Shown: positions 27,178 to 34,287 of the stretch, piece by piece
Numbering within the stretch: the first letter of the stretch is position 1
How the letters are laid out: every line of letters starts with the position of its first letter
Source of the DNA: Halalkalicoccus jeotgali B3
Lineage (GTDB): Archaea; Halobacteriota; Halobacteria; Halobacteriales; Halalkalicoccaceae
Direction of reading: 5' to 3'
Assembly (NCBI RefSeq): GCF_000196895.1
Contig: NC_014297.1
Location: 1,596,294-1,660,293 of the forward strand
Length of the DNA: 64,000 bases
Position numbers and translations under genes: made by a program
The notes under the pieces: generated by a model
Told to the model about the DNA's origin: nothing
Databases searched by the model: none
The model's input: only the letters and a program-made list of their open reading frames with translations

Positions 27178-27807
27178 ATGGACGCCAATCAGCTCTCTTC
27201 GAGCAACCCCTTCGGGATGGACGAGGACTGTACGAACTGTCCCGATCTCTGCGAGGCGCGAACGGAGATCGCCCACGGCTACGGCGACGTGGGTGCGGAG
27301 TTCCTCTTCGTGGGCGAGCGACCCTCGCCGGGTGCGGACGAGACGGGCATCCCGTTTTTCGGCGACGAGCGCGGCGAGGCGTTTCAGGAGATCCTTCACG
27401 CGCTCGGTTTCGCGGGTCAAGATCCGGGCGAAAAACCCGAACTCGACAACGTCTATCTCACTCTACTCACGCGCTGTCGACACCCCGAGCGCCCACCGAC
27501 AGAGGCGGAAATCGGGAACTGCGAGCCGTACCTCAACGCCGAGATCCGAATGATCAACCCCGAGATCATCGTCCCGGTCGGCCAACGGGCACTCGAAGAG
27601 ATCGCGACCGAGTACACCACGACCCCCGCCGAGGAGTTCGACATCGAAGCGGATCACGCGACGGAGATCCGCGGGCGCGGGTTCGAACTCGTGCCGATGA
27701 TCGATCCCGCCGAGGTGACCGACGAGCAGCGCGAGGACTTCCTCCAGGCGTTTTCGGACCTGTTCGGGCGGGACTACCGCCAGACGAAGGGGCGACGGGG
27801 CCGATAG
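27178..27807 (+). CDS. Uracil-DNA glycosylase-superfamily Fe-S protein with altered active-site motifs
   Basis: A 209-residue protein aligning with family 4 uracil-DNA glycosylases. Four cysteines fit the 4Fe-4S site: Cys18/21/25 region (CTNCPDLC) plus Cys100 (LLTRCRHPERPPTEAEI) and Cys115 (GNCEPYL). Motif 1, normally GEAPG..ED..G.PF.G, is GERPSPGADETGIPFFG (46-62). The second active-site motif, usually HP(A/S), reads MIDPAEV here, with Asp176 where the catalytic-loop His is expected. It may therefore be inactive or have a different substrate. The start at 27178 follows mrp and its partner closely. Confidence 0.75.
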   Translation: MDANQLSSSNPFGMDEDCTNCPDLCEARTEIAHGYGDVGAEFLFVGERPSPGADETGIPFFGDERGEAFQEILHALGFAGQDPGEKPELDNVYLTLLTRCRHPERPPTEAEIGNCEPYLNAEIRMINPEIIVPVGQRALEEIATEYTTTPAEEFDIEADHATEIRGRGFELVPMIDPAEVTDEQREDFLQAFSDLFGRDYRQTKGRRGR

Positions 27808-27815
27808 GGCCGCTC

Positions 27816-28025
27816 TCACTCCGACTCGAAGGAGGCGTCGTAGCGGGCGTACCAGTGTGCAAAGAGGACGAAGGCGGCCAGCGCGCCGACGAACACGCTC
27901 GCGAACCCGGCGACGGGCCCGGCCATCGAGACGAGCGGTCCGCCGACGATGTACATCAACGTGAGGACGGCAAGCCCGAGGAGAAACCGGGTGACGAAAT
28001 TTCGCTCGACGGGGTTTCGTGCCAT
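27816..28025 (-). CDS. Small membrane protein, two transmembrane helices (hypothetical)
   Basis: A 69-residue protein: MARNPVERNFVTRF, then two hydrophobic helices with a short glycine/proline turn (VGGPLVSMAGP), and the tail HWYARYDASFESE. The start at 28025 has a TATA-like element (CATATGTTTA) overlapping it, so the transcript is probably leaderless. It converges on the UDG-like gene with an 8-bp gap. Function unknown. Confidence 0.65.
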   Translation of the reverse strand: MARNPVERNFVTRFLLGLAVLTLMYIVGGPLVSMAGPVAGFASVFVGALAAFVLFAHWYARYDASFESE

Positions 28026-28172
28026 ATGTTTATTACGAACATCCGACATATAACGGTTCGGACCGCTGGAACGGTGGCCTCGTGACGGGGCTGCGAAGCG
28101 AACGCGAGACGGGTATCCTGCTGTCCCGGCGAAACGAAGCGGACCACGAACGGGGACCCGGGCGAGGACGTT

Positions 28173-28373
28173 CTACCAGTAGGGCGTTCGTGGCCCCTTG
28201 TCCGCCCACGTTCCGAGGGCGATCGCGGCGAGAACGGCGAGGGTCATCGCGACGAGCGTGCCGAGCGCTCCCGCATCGCCGAGCGTGGTCGTCGCGAGCG
28301 TTCCGAGGGCACCGACTGCGAGAAGCGCCGTCCCCGAAAGCAGGGCGGCGATCGCAAACGAGTCTGCACGCAT
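28173..28373 (-). CDS. Small membrane protein, two transmembrane helices (hypothetical)
   Basis: A 66-residue protein made almost entirely of two Ala/Leu/Thr-rich helices ending in GTWADKGPRTPYW. Size and topology resemble the neighbouring 69-residue protein. No family recognised. It is divergent from the CAP-domain gene. Confidence 0.55.
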   Translation of the reverse strand: MRADSFAIAALLSGTALLAVGALGTLATTTLGDAGALGTLVAMTLAVLAAIALGTWADKGPRTPYW

Positions 28374-28469
28374 AGCTCGTGGGTCGTGCTATCGCGCCAT
28401 AAGCGATCCGTCCGGTAGCTTATGGCCTCCCGGACCGTAGTTACCGCCAATGGTCACCCGTGCGTCAGG

Positions 28470-29207
28470 ATGGGGAGACACGTATCGCCGGTGGTCGCCG
28501 TGATCCGGCGATTGATCGGCGCGGTGTTCTCGCTGTTGAGTCTCGTGCTGTTCGTCGGTCTCCTGCTCGGTCTCGTCTGGTCGGCCTCGCTGATGGGGCT
28601 GGTCGATACGAGCGGCGTCGACTCGCCCGTCGTCGAGGACGTCGTCGAACCACCGCAGTGGTTCATCGACTCGCCGTTCGTCTGGGAGGTGCCCGCAGAG
28701 AGCCAGGGCGGCGAACCACCTGAAGTAGACCCGAACGCTTCGCCGCCCGAGGGTGATCCCGGGACCACCACCGCGGGCGACGTGACCTCCGACGAGGTCG
28801 AAGCACAGATCCACACGCAGGTCAACGAGATTCGCGCCGAACACGGTCTCTCGCAACTCGAACACGACGACGAGATCGCCGCGGTCGCCCGCACGCACAG
28901 CCAAGACATGAACGAGCGCGATTACTTCAGTCACACCAACCCCGAGGGTGAGTCGCCCGCCGATCGCTTCGGGAGCCTCTACCCGAGCGAGTGTCGCGCT
29001 GTCGGTGAGAACCTCGCGTACATCCAGACCGGCATCGGTTCGGGCGGCTCCGCGGAGGAGATCGCAGAACGGATCGTCCAGGGCTGGATGGACTCGGAGG
29101 GCCACCGCGAGAACATCCTCCGTGAAGGCTGGGACAGCGAGGGGATCGGCGTCTACATGGCTGACGGCCGGGTCGACGCCACCCAGAACTTCTGTACGAC
29201 GACCTGA
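28470..29207 (+). CDS. Membrane-anchored CAP (SCP/PR-1) domain protein
   Basis: A 245-residue protein with an N-terminal membrane anchor (about residues 10-38, LSLVLFVGLLLGL), an acidic linker and a CAP domain over the last about 135 residues. CAP elements seen are VNEIRAEHGL, ARTHSQDMNERDYFSH, GENLAY and GWMDSEGHRENIL. The two CAP histidines and acidic partners are present. A Cys in SECRAVGE and another near the end (NFCTTT) could form a disulfide outside the cell. An ATG at 28422 is in frame, but the positively charged pre-helix starts at 28470. Confidence 0.8.
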   Translation: MGRHVSPVVAVIRRLIGAVFSLLSLVLFVGLLLGLVWSASLMGLVDTSGVDSPVVEDVVEPPQWFIDSPFVWEVPAESQGGEPPEVDPNASPPEGDPGTTTAGDVTSDEVEAQIHTQVNEIRAEHGLSQLEHDDEIAAVARTHSQDMNERDYFSHTNPEGESPADRFGSLYPSECRAVGENLAYIQTGIGSGGSAEEIAERIVQGWMDSEGHRENILREGWDSEGIGVYMADGRVDATQNFCTTT

Positions 29208-29252
29208 GCCGGTATCCGCGGGTTGAAGGGGCTCGCGGGCCGACTCACCGTT

Positions 29253-29990
29253 ATGACGACCGTCGCCGTCCTCGCGGACCCGCCGCGCCCGGGACTCGTT
29301 CTGTCGGAACTGGTCGAGACGAGCCCGCTGTCGACCGAACAGGCCGCGTCGCTCTACGGGGCGATGCTCTCGGATGCGTGTCTCGCGGTCGAGCGAAGCG
29401 GCGGCGAGTTACTCGTCAACTACCGACCTGCGGACTCCCTCCCCGAAACCCACGCCGGCGGGGATCCCGAAGCGGAGATCCGCGAACACCTCGATGGCGT
29501 GCTCGACGAGCCCCCGCGCACGGAAGTCCAGGTCGGCTCGACCCACGCCGCCCGCGTCGGGAACACGATCACGCATCTCCTCGAAACGGAGGAGGTCACC
29601 TCCGCGGCGGCCCTCGCGCCGACCGCGCCGCTTTGCCTTCGGACCCACATCGACAGCGCGGCGATGAAACTCCGGAACAGCCCCGTCGTCCTCGGTCCCG
29701 CGACCGACGGCCGGGTCTACTTCGCCGGGTTCGCCGAGCCGATCGACTTCGAGGGGAGCTACGAGCCGCCCGCGATCGAGACGCTGGCGTGGCACGCCGG
29801 CGACGCCGGCCTCGATACCGACTTCCTCCCGATGCTCCCGGTCGTCGAGACGGGGACCGACCTCGCGACGCTGGTCTCGGTGATCCGCGCGCGCCACGTC
29901 GCGGGACGGATCGTCCCGCCGAACACCGGCGAGTGGGTCGAGGAAATGGGCCTTCGCGTCAAGGGCGACGAACTCGTATCGGACCGATAG
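29253..29990 (+). CDS. DUF2064-like (glycosyltransferase A fold) protein, putative
   Basis: A 245-residue protein. The opening VAVLADPPRPG..LSELVETSPLSTEQAASLYGAML follows the pattern of DUF2064 proteins (a K-x-PRPG motif then LSxxQAAxLY), which have a nucleotide-diphospho-sugar transferase fold. It lacks the usual KTR after PRPG, so nucleotide binding may be altered. The second half (SAAALAPTAPLCLRTHID, RVYFAGFAEPIDFEGSYEPP) is unfamiliar. The start at 29253 is preceded by a CCGTT spacer 45 bp after the CAP gene. Low certainty on function. Confidence 0.55.
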   Translation: MTTVAVLADPPRPGLVLSELVETSPLSTEQAASLYGAMLSDACLAVERSGGELLVNYRPADSLPETHAGGDPEAEIREHLDGVLDEPPRTEVQVGSTHAARVGNTITHLLETEEVTSAAALAPTAPLCLRTHIDSAAMKLRNSPVVLGPATDGRVYFAGFAEPIDFEGSYEPPAIETLAWHAGDAGLDTDFLPMLPVVETGTDLATLVSVIRARHVAGRIVPPNTGEWVEEMGLRVKGDELVSDR

Positions 29991-30023
29991 GCCTTAGACG
30001 CCCGAACCGAAACCAACGCCCGC

Positions 30024-30107
30024 GGTGGGGTGGCAGAGCGGCCCAATGCGCCTGCCTTGAGAGCAGGTGTCCGAGAGGACTCATGGGTTCAAATCCCATC
30101 CCCACCG
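30024..30107 (+). tRNA. tRNA-Ser (UGA)
   Basis: Plus-strand class II tRNA of 84 nt: acceptor GGUGGGG/CCCCACC with discriminator G (the usual serine identity base), anticodon arm CCUGC-CUUGAGA-GCAGG with anticodon UGA, variable arm GUGUCCGAGAGGACUC, and T arm AUGGG-UUCAAAU-CCCAU. Decodes UCN codons. Confidence 0.93.
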
Positions 30108-30169
30108 CTTTTCCGGCAACCACGCGCGCGCTCACGAACCTATTAGTCGATGCCTCGCGCCGATTCCGT

Positions 30170-30311
30170 ATGACGAATTATCCCCGCGATAGCCGGCTCT
30201 CCGAACGCGTCACAGTCACCGAGCGCTCCGCGATCCGGACTTCGACACGCCCCAGGATGTAGCCGTAACCACCGGCGGGATCGAAGCGATGGTGCGCGAG
30301 GAGACCCCACC
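30170..30311 (+). pseudogene. Remnant of a class I/II aminotransferase gene
   Basis: An ATG at 30170 begins a 30-residue frame (SRLSERVTVTERSAIR) resembling the N-terminus of aspartate-type aminotransferases. After a frame change near 30233 the next frame reads DPDFDTPQDVAVTTGGIEAM then REET, matching the family's GxPDFDTP motif and the following helix (xxGIEAMxxGET). About 25 residues that should lie between are missing and the sequence ends at the stop of the convergent CPBP gene. This is best explained as a deleted, decayed aminotransferase gene. Assignment is by motif only. Confidence 0.45.
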
Positions 30312-31085
30312 TCAGAGCGCGACCAGCCACAGCATCTCCCCGCCGCCGGTCGTGACCGACCAGTAGAGGATCGAAAACTGGATCGCGTTGAACAGCCCGT
30401 GGATCACGGCGGGCACGACGAGGTTCTCGCTGAAGTGGTAGCTCCCGCCGAGGATGAGGCTCAACACGACGTAGGTGACGAGCGTCGGGAGTAACCCCTC
30501 GCCGGTCAGCGAGCCGACGTGGGCGAACGCGAAGATCACGCTGGCGATGGAGATGCCGACGACGACGCCGAACCGGAGCGTGAGCAGACGCTGGATGACG
30601 CCCCGAAAGAGCAACTCTTCGCCGGGGCCCACGAGAAGGATCGAGAGGGGCACCAACACCAGCAGCATCTCGGGGTTCTGCGTGCCGAGTTCCTGCAGGC
30701 TGTGTTGTGCGGATTCGATCCCGAAGGTGGTCTGGATGAGGCTCATCCCGATCAGCGCGACGAACAGCGCGATCAGTCCGGCGGCGACCCAGATCGCGTC
30801 CCGGAGATCGGGCATCGAGAGCATCAACAGGCCGAGACCTTCATCGCGAGTCGAGAGGTAAAACAGCGCGACCGAGCCGAAGCCGAGGCCCTGCAGCGTG
30901 AGGACGCCGACGACGATCTGGAGGACCGGACTCCCGAAGACGTCGATACCGACCGCCCCGAGGAGTCCGGCGACGACGACCGTGAGGATCGTCCCGACCC
31001 CAAAGCCCGCAACGCCGATCAGGAGAACAGTAACGAGCGTGGTGGCGTACGCGAGCGGTCCCGCGTCCGTCGTCTGAGTTGCCAT
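30312..31085 (-). CDS. CPBP-family intramembrane metalloprotease
   Basis: A 257-residue polytopic membrane protein (about seven or eight helices) of the CAAX-protease/bacteriocin-processing family. The catalytic motifs are intact: EELLFRG (EExxxR), FAFAH (FxxxH) and VIHGLFN (HxxxN). These place a zinc-independent or metal-dependent glutamate peptidase site inside the membrane. The ATG at 31085 gives a short N-terminus before the first helix; upstream extension is not hydrophobic. Substrate unknown. Confidence 0.88.
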   Translation of the reverse strand: MATQTTDAGPLAYATTLVTVLLIGVAGFGVGTILTVVVAGLLGAVGIDVFGSPVLQIVVGVLTLQGLGFGSVALFYLSTRDEGLGLLMLSMPDLRDAIWVAAGLIALFVALIGMSLIQTTFGIESAQHSLQELGTQNPEMLLVLVPLSILLVGPGEELLFRGVIQRLLTLRFGVVVGISIASVIFAFAHVGSLTGEGLLPTLVTYVVLSLILGGSYHFSENLVVPAVIHGLFNAIQFSILYWSVTTGGGEMLWLVAL

Positions 31086-31175
31086 CCTGTAGCGGTTCGG
31101 ACCGACGGACCTTTTTGCTGTCGTTTGCCAGCGACACACAGTAACCTTTTTTCGCCCCTCGCGCCCACCCCGTGT

Positions 31176-31496
31176 ATGGACTGGCCCCACGACCCCGACG
31201 GCGAGGAGGGAAGCGAGGGAATGCGCAAGTACGGGATGGCGATCTTCGCCAAGAAGGTCGACGAGGAGGGTGACTTCCCGCTTCGCTTCGAGGACTTCCT
31301 CGCCGAGTACGGCGACGACCCGATCCGCATCAACTCCGCGACGGTCGTCCCCGCCCGGGAGATCCTCGAACGCGTCGACACCGACGAGGTCCCCGACATC
31401 GTCGAGTTCCACCGCGCCATCGGCCGTGCGATGCGTGAGGGTGGGTTCTGGGACTACCACCCCGTCGGTGCGAACCCCGAACGGAAGTCGGCCTAG
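31176..31496 (+). CDS. Conserved haloarchaeal protein (DUF5785-like)
   Basis: A 106-residue soluble protein beginning MDWPHDPDGEEGSEGMRKYG, with FAKKVDEEGDFPL, PIRINSATVVPAREIL and a C-terminal FWDYHPVGANPE. I recall this family from many haloarchaeal genomes as DUF5785, function unknown. The TAG stop shares a CTAG palindrome with the stop of the convergent uridine kinase. Confidence 0.75.
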   Translation: MDWPHDPDGEEGSEGMRKYGMAIFAKKVDEEGDFPLRFEDFLAEYGDDPIRINSATVVPAREILERVDTDEVPDIVEFHRAIGRAMREGGFWDYHPVGANPERKSA

Positions 31497-32227
31497 TCGT
31501 CGTACTCGACCAGCGGTGCCCCGGTGTCCTCTGCCGGCGGCTCTCGTCCCGCCCGACGGTTCCGGATCGTTCCGATGGCGGCTTCGAGGAGGTCGACCGC
31601 GACCGCGTTGGCTCCCTCAGGGATGACGAGATCCGCCTCTTTTTTCGTCGGCTCGACGAACTGCTCGTGCATCGGTTTCACGGTCGAGAGATACTGCTCG
31701 ATCACGCCCTCGAGGCTTCGGCCCCGCTTGAGGACGTCACGGCGGATCCGCCGGAGGATCCGCACGTCGGCGTCGGTCTCGACGTAGATCCGGAGATCGA
31801 ACAGATCGGTGACGGCCTCGTCGTGCAGCGCGAGGATCCCCTCGACGACGATCACGTCGGCCGGTTCGACGCGCACCCGCTCGTCAGTGCGGGCGTGGAC
31901 CTCGAAGTCGTACTGTGGCATCTCGACGGCGCGACCCGCACACAGCCGATCGAGGTGGGTTCGGAGCAGCTCCCAATCGAACGCGGAGGGGTGATCGTAG
32001 TTGATCGACTCCCGTCGGGCGAACGAGAGGTCCGAGCGATCCGCGTAGTAGTTGTCGAGCGGGACGTGCGTTACCGACTCCGACGCCATGAGGTCGTCCC
32101 GGTCGGCCGACGGATTCTCACACTCCTCGTCGTCCGCCCGGAGGGCGGCAGTCACCTCCCGTGTGACGGTGGTCTTGCCCGCTCCGGTTCCACCGGCGAT
32201 CCCGAGTACGAACGACGGGGTGATCAT
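31493..32227 (-). CDS. udk: Uridine kinase
   Basis: A 244-residue P-loop kinase that phosphorylates uridine/cytidine for pyrimidine salvage. Walker A GGTGAGKTT is at 12-20. Family elements are VPLDNYYADRSDL, INYDHPSAFDWELL, MPQYDFEVHART, VIVVEGILAL and the lid RRIRRDVLKRGRS. An insertion of about 20 acidic residues follows the P-loop. The C-terminal tail is proline- and acid-rich. The ATG at 32227 was chosen at the start of the P-loop domain. Confidence 0.92.
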   Translation of the reverse strand: MITPSFVLGIAGGTGAGKTTVTREVTAALRADDEECENPSADRDDLMASESVTHVPLDNYYADRSDLSFARRESINYDHPSAFDWELLRTHLDRLCAGRAVEMPQYDFEVHARTDERVRVEPADVIVVEGILALHDEAVTDLFDLRIYVETDADVRILRRIRRDVLKRGRSLEGVIEQYLSTVKPMHEQFVEPTKKEADLVIPEGANAVAVDLLEAAIGTIRNRRAGREPPAEDTGAPLVEYDD

Positions 32228-32359
32228 TACCGACTGTGACGGACCCGAGAGTTTCAACGTCCCGGTTCCGGACGCGCGAGACGACCTTGATACTATCACG
32301 CACGGGGGCATAACTCTGCCGGGAACACACTTTAGACCACCTATGCTAAACACCCACAT

Positions 32360-32926
32360 ATGGTTGAAGACCTCACCGTCAGAGACGCGATGACCACGGC
32401 GTACGTGGGGGTGAGCGAATCGGATACGATCCGGGACGTCATCGACGTGATGATCGATGAGGGTGCCGACGCCGTCGTCGTCCTCCGGGGATCCGAGGCT
32501 GTCGGAACCGTCACCGAGCGCGATCTCCTGCGGGCGACGACCGGGACGATCCCCACCGACGCCAGTATCGCCTCGGTCATGTCCGGTCCCGGTCCGAGCG
32601 TCGGGGCGGATCTACCGCTTTCGGACGCCGCGAGCGCACTCTCGACGGAGGACAGGCGTCAACTGCTCGTGCGAAACGGCGACGGCGTCGCCGGCGTCCT
32701 CACCTCTCAGGACGTCATCACGGCCACCGCGTCGCTCCTCCCGGCCTCGGAGCGGGACGCCGAGACGCTCTCGACATCGACATCGGACCTGCAGACCGGA
32801 ACGAGAACGGAACCGGAAAACCCCGAGTACTCCTCACAGAGCGTCTGTGAGGCCTGCGGGTCGCTCATGCCCGGTCTGGAGTCCGTCAACGGGCAGGCGA
32901 TCTGTGCCGACTGCCGCGGGGCCTGA
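32360..32926 (+). CDS. CBS-domain pair with C-terminal zinc ribbon
   Basis: A 188-residue protein. Residues about 5-115 form two CBS motifs (VRDAMTTAYVGVSESDTI...GTVTERDLL and ASVMSGPGPSVGADLPLSDA...GVLTSQDVITA), a regulatory module binding adenine nucleotides. After a Ser/Thr/Glu-rich linker, the last 25 residues carry CEACG and CADC, a zinc ribbon. Likely a nucleotide-sensing regulator; the partner is not evident. A TATA-like stretch (CTAAACACCCACATATG) lies directly at the ATG, suggesting a leaderless mRNA. Confidence 0.88.
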   Translation: MVEDLTVRDAMTTAYVGVSESDTIRDVIDVMIDEGADAVVVLRGSEAVGTVTERDLLRATTGTIPTDASIASVMSGPGPSVGADLPLSDAASALSTEDRRQLLVRNGDGVAGVLTSQDVITATASLLPASERDAETLSTSTSDLQTGTRTEPENPEYSSQSVCEACGSLMPGLESVNGQAICADCRGA

Positions 32927-32969
32927 TCGACCGGACGGTTCTTTTGACTCGGGCGTCTCCATCGGAGCG

Positions 32970-33440
32970 ATGCGGATCGAACCGCCGGAGTTCGACGAAA
33001 CCGCCGCGATCGCCGACCTCTGGGTCGCCCTCGCTCGCGGCCAGCGCGCGTTCGGCTCACACCTCGCGAGCGAGACGAACCGCGAGCGTATCGAGGAAGC
33101 GATCGGGCGTCACATCGCCGACGGAAACCTCCTCGTCGCCCGGTCGGACGGCGCGGTCGTCGGGTTCGCGATGTTCGCCGTCGAGTATCGCCTCTACGAC
33201 GTCGATACGGTTCGAGGGATCATCCACAACCTCTTCGTGGTTCCCGATCGGCGTGGCGAGGGCATTGGTTCGAAACTGCTGGAGCGAGCCGAGGAGACCC
33301 TTCGGAAGAAGGGCGCGGCGGCGATCGGGCTCGAGGTACTCGCCGCAAACGAGGCTGCACGACGCTTCTATAGCGCGCACGACTACCGACCCCACCGAAT
33401 CGAACTCGAGAAACGAGTCGAAACCGATAACACTCCGTAG
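32970..33440 (+). CDS. GNAT-family N-acetyltransferase
   Basis: A 156-residue GCN5-type acetyltransferase. Motif A with the acetyl-CoA pyrophosphate loop is LFVVPDRRGEGIGSKLLERAE (about 87-107), and motif B is LEVLAANEAARRFYSAHDY. Acceptor unknown. Starts 43 bp after the CBS gene on the same strand. Confidence 0.85.
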   Translation: MRIEPPEFDETAAIADLWVALARGQRAFGSHLASETNRERIEEAIGRHIADGNLLVARSDGAVVGFAMFAVEYRLYDVDTVRGIIHNLFVVPDRRGEGIGSKLLERAEETLRKKGAAAIGLEVLAANEAARRFYSAHDYRPHRIELEKRVETDNTP

Positions 33441-33458
33441 CGACAGCATACGGGACGA

Positions 33459-33532
33459 GCCAGAGGAGCTTGGGCGGTTCAAGCACCCGACTTGTAATCG
33501 GGAGTTCGGGGGTTCAAATCCCTCCTCTGGCT
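33459..33532 (+). tRNA. tRNA-Thr (UGU)
   Basis: Plus-strand tRNA of 74 nt: acceptor GCCAGAG/CUCUGGC with discriminator U, anticodon arm CCCGA-CUUGUAA-UCGGG (anticodon UGU), T arm GGGGG-UUCAAAU-CCCUC. Reads ACA and possibly other ACN codons. It lies 18 bp after the GNAT gene. Confidence 0.94.
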
Positions 33533-33650
33533 CCTTTCGATTCGTTTCATCGAACCGATGCCGCCTCAGACTGTCCGTATCGCCGATTTAGGACCTCCCA
33601 ACCGCGAGTTAGTCGCTGTATATCTATGTGTGTCTCGGGCGTAGCAAAGG

Positions 33651-33671
33651 ATGCTGGCAGACAGCCAGCAT
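33651..33671. repeat. Perfect hairpin in gene-poor region
   Basis: ATGCTGGC-AGACA-GCCAGCAT, an eight-base perfect stem with a five-base loop. No transposase or terminal-repeat partner is seen nearby. It lies downstream (minus strand) of the 40-residue membrane peptide gene and of a second hairpin, so it may shape that transcript's 3' region. Confidence 0.5.
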
Positions 33672-33756
33672 GGTGTGGGGAGGACGTGGCATGCTGGGTG
33701 CCACTCGCCGCCCACCCCCGCTTGGTCCGCTGGACACACGGCACGGTCTCCTGTCC

Positions 33757-33775
33757 GGGCGAGTGCGACTCGCCC
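33757..33775 (-). terminator. Candidate hairpin after the 40-residue membrane peptide gene
   Basis: GGGCGAGT-GCG-ACTCGCCC, a perfect eight-base GC-rich stem with a three-base loop, 34 bp past the TAA of the minus-strand small gene. No T-run follows on the minus strand, so it may be a 3' stabiliser and not a terminator. Confidence 0.35.
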
Positions 33776-33808
33776 ATCCGCTTTCGTAGCCGCGCCGGCC
33801 GGCCACCG

Positions 33809-33931
33809 TTATCGGTCGGCCCGTCTCCCGTCTCCTGTGAGTCGCTGTGGACGCGACGTCAGAACCCATTCGGTCACGAACAGCGCCACCGCGAGCGGGA
33901 CGACCAGTGTGATGATAAACATCGAGGACAT
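33809..33931 (-). CDS. Micro-protein of 40 residues with one transmembrane helix
   Basis: The frame MSSMFIITLVVPLAVALFVTE, then WVLTSRPQRLTGDGRRADR and TAA, is a classic single-pass peptide: a hydrophobic helix of about 19 residues followed by a basic cytosolic tail. A strong TATA box (TTTTTATAGA) lies about 40 bp upstream, which is good support for expression. Sequence type resembles small haloarchaeal membrane peptides, but I cannot name a function. Confidence 0.6.
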   Translation of the reverse strand: MSSMFIITLVVPLAVALFVTEWVLTSRPQRLTGDGRRADR

Positions 33932-33965
33932 CTGTGTTCAACTCCAACTTTTGATACGAGTTTAG

Positions 33966-33975
33966 TCTATAAAAA
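33966..33975 (-). promoter_or_regulatory. TATA box of the 40-residue membrane peptide gene
   Basis: Minus strand reads CATATTTTTATAGACTAAA in an A/T-rich island of this GC-rich window. Initiation is expected near 33943-33945, leaving a leader of about 12-15 nt before the ATG at 33931. Confidence 0.55.
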
Positions 33976-34132
33976 TATGTATGTTTAGAAGAATAAATTA
34001 CAGTACAGTTCTAGAGACGTCGACTCGGACCTCAGTGACGGAGCGGATTCGAGATCGCTCGTAACGATGTGTTCCTCGTTCGTATCCCTCGATTTCGCTT
34101 TCGCTGTTCGTCCAATCACTCACAATCGAACA

Positions 34133-34211
34133 CGGAAGGGGCGGGATTCGAACCACGCGAAGCCTGTTGCACGAAACGTGCGTCGGCGCTCTACCACTGA
34201 GCCACCCTTCC
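34133..34211 (-). tRNA. tRNA-like gene with aberrant anticodon arm (possible tRNA pseudogene)
   Basis: The minus strand has a perfect acceptor stem GGAAGGG/CCCUUCC with discriminator G, a normal D arm (GCUC-AGUGGUA-GAGC) and a T loop UUCGAAU. The T stem pairs only if one U is bulged (GCG-U-GG with CCCGC). The anticodon region is abnormal: 28 nt between D arm and T stem, with no five-base stem plus seven-base loop containing U33. Its best fold is GCACG-UUU-CGUGC inside a GCC/GGC pair. I cannot assign an amino acid. It may be a decayed tRNA, or a tRNA with a non-canonical arm or tiny intron. Confidence 0.6.
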
Positions 34212-34287
34212 GACTCGGCAGAGGGCACTCGGAGCCATGAACTTAGCGGTCGGTTCGCATATAAGCCGTGCTTACCGAGACTGTGTC

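Noticed and set aside
33651..33671. Inverted repeat as an insertion-sequence end
   Set aside because: No transposase, no second copy and no target duplication are visible nearby.
33470..33988. 172-codon open frame across tRNA-Thr and the gene-poor region
   Set aside because: It begins inside the tRNA, has random-looking composition rich in Ser/Arg/Cys, and conflicts with the promoter-backed small gene on the other strand.
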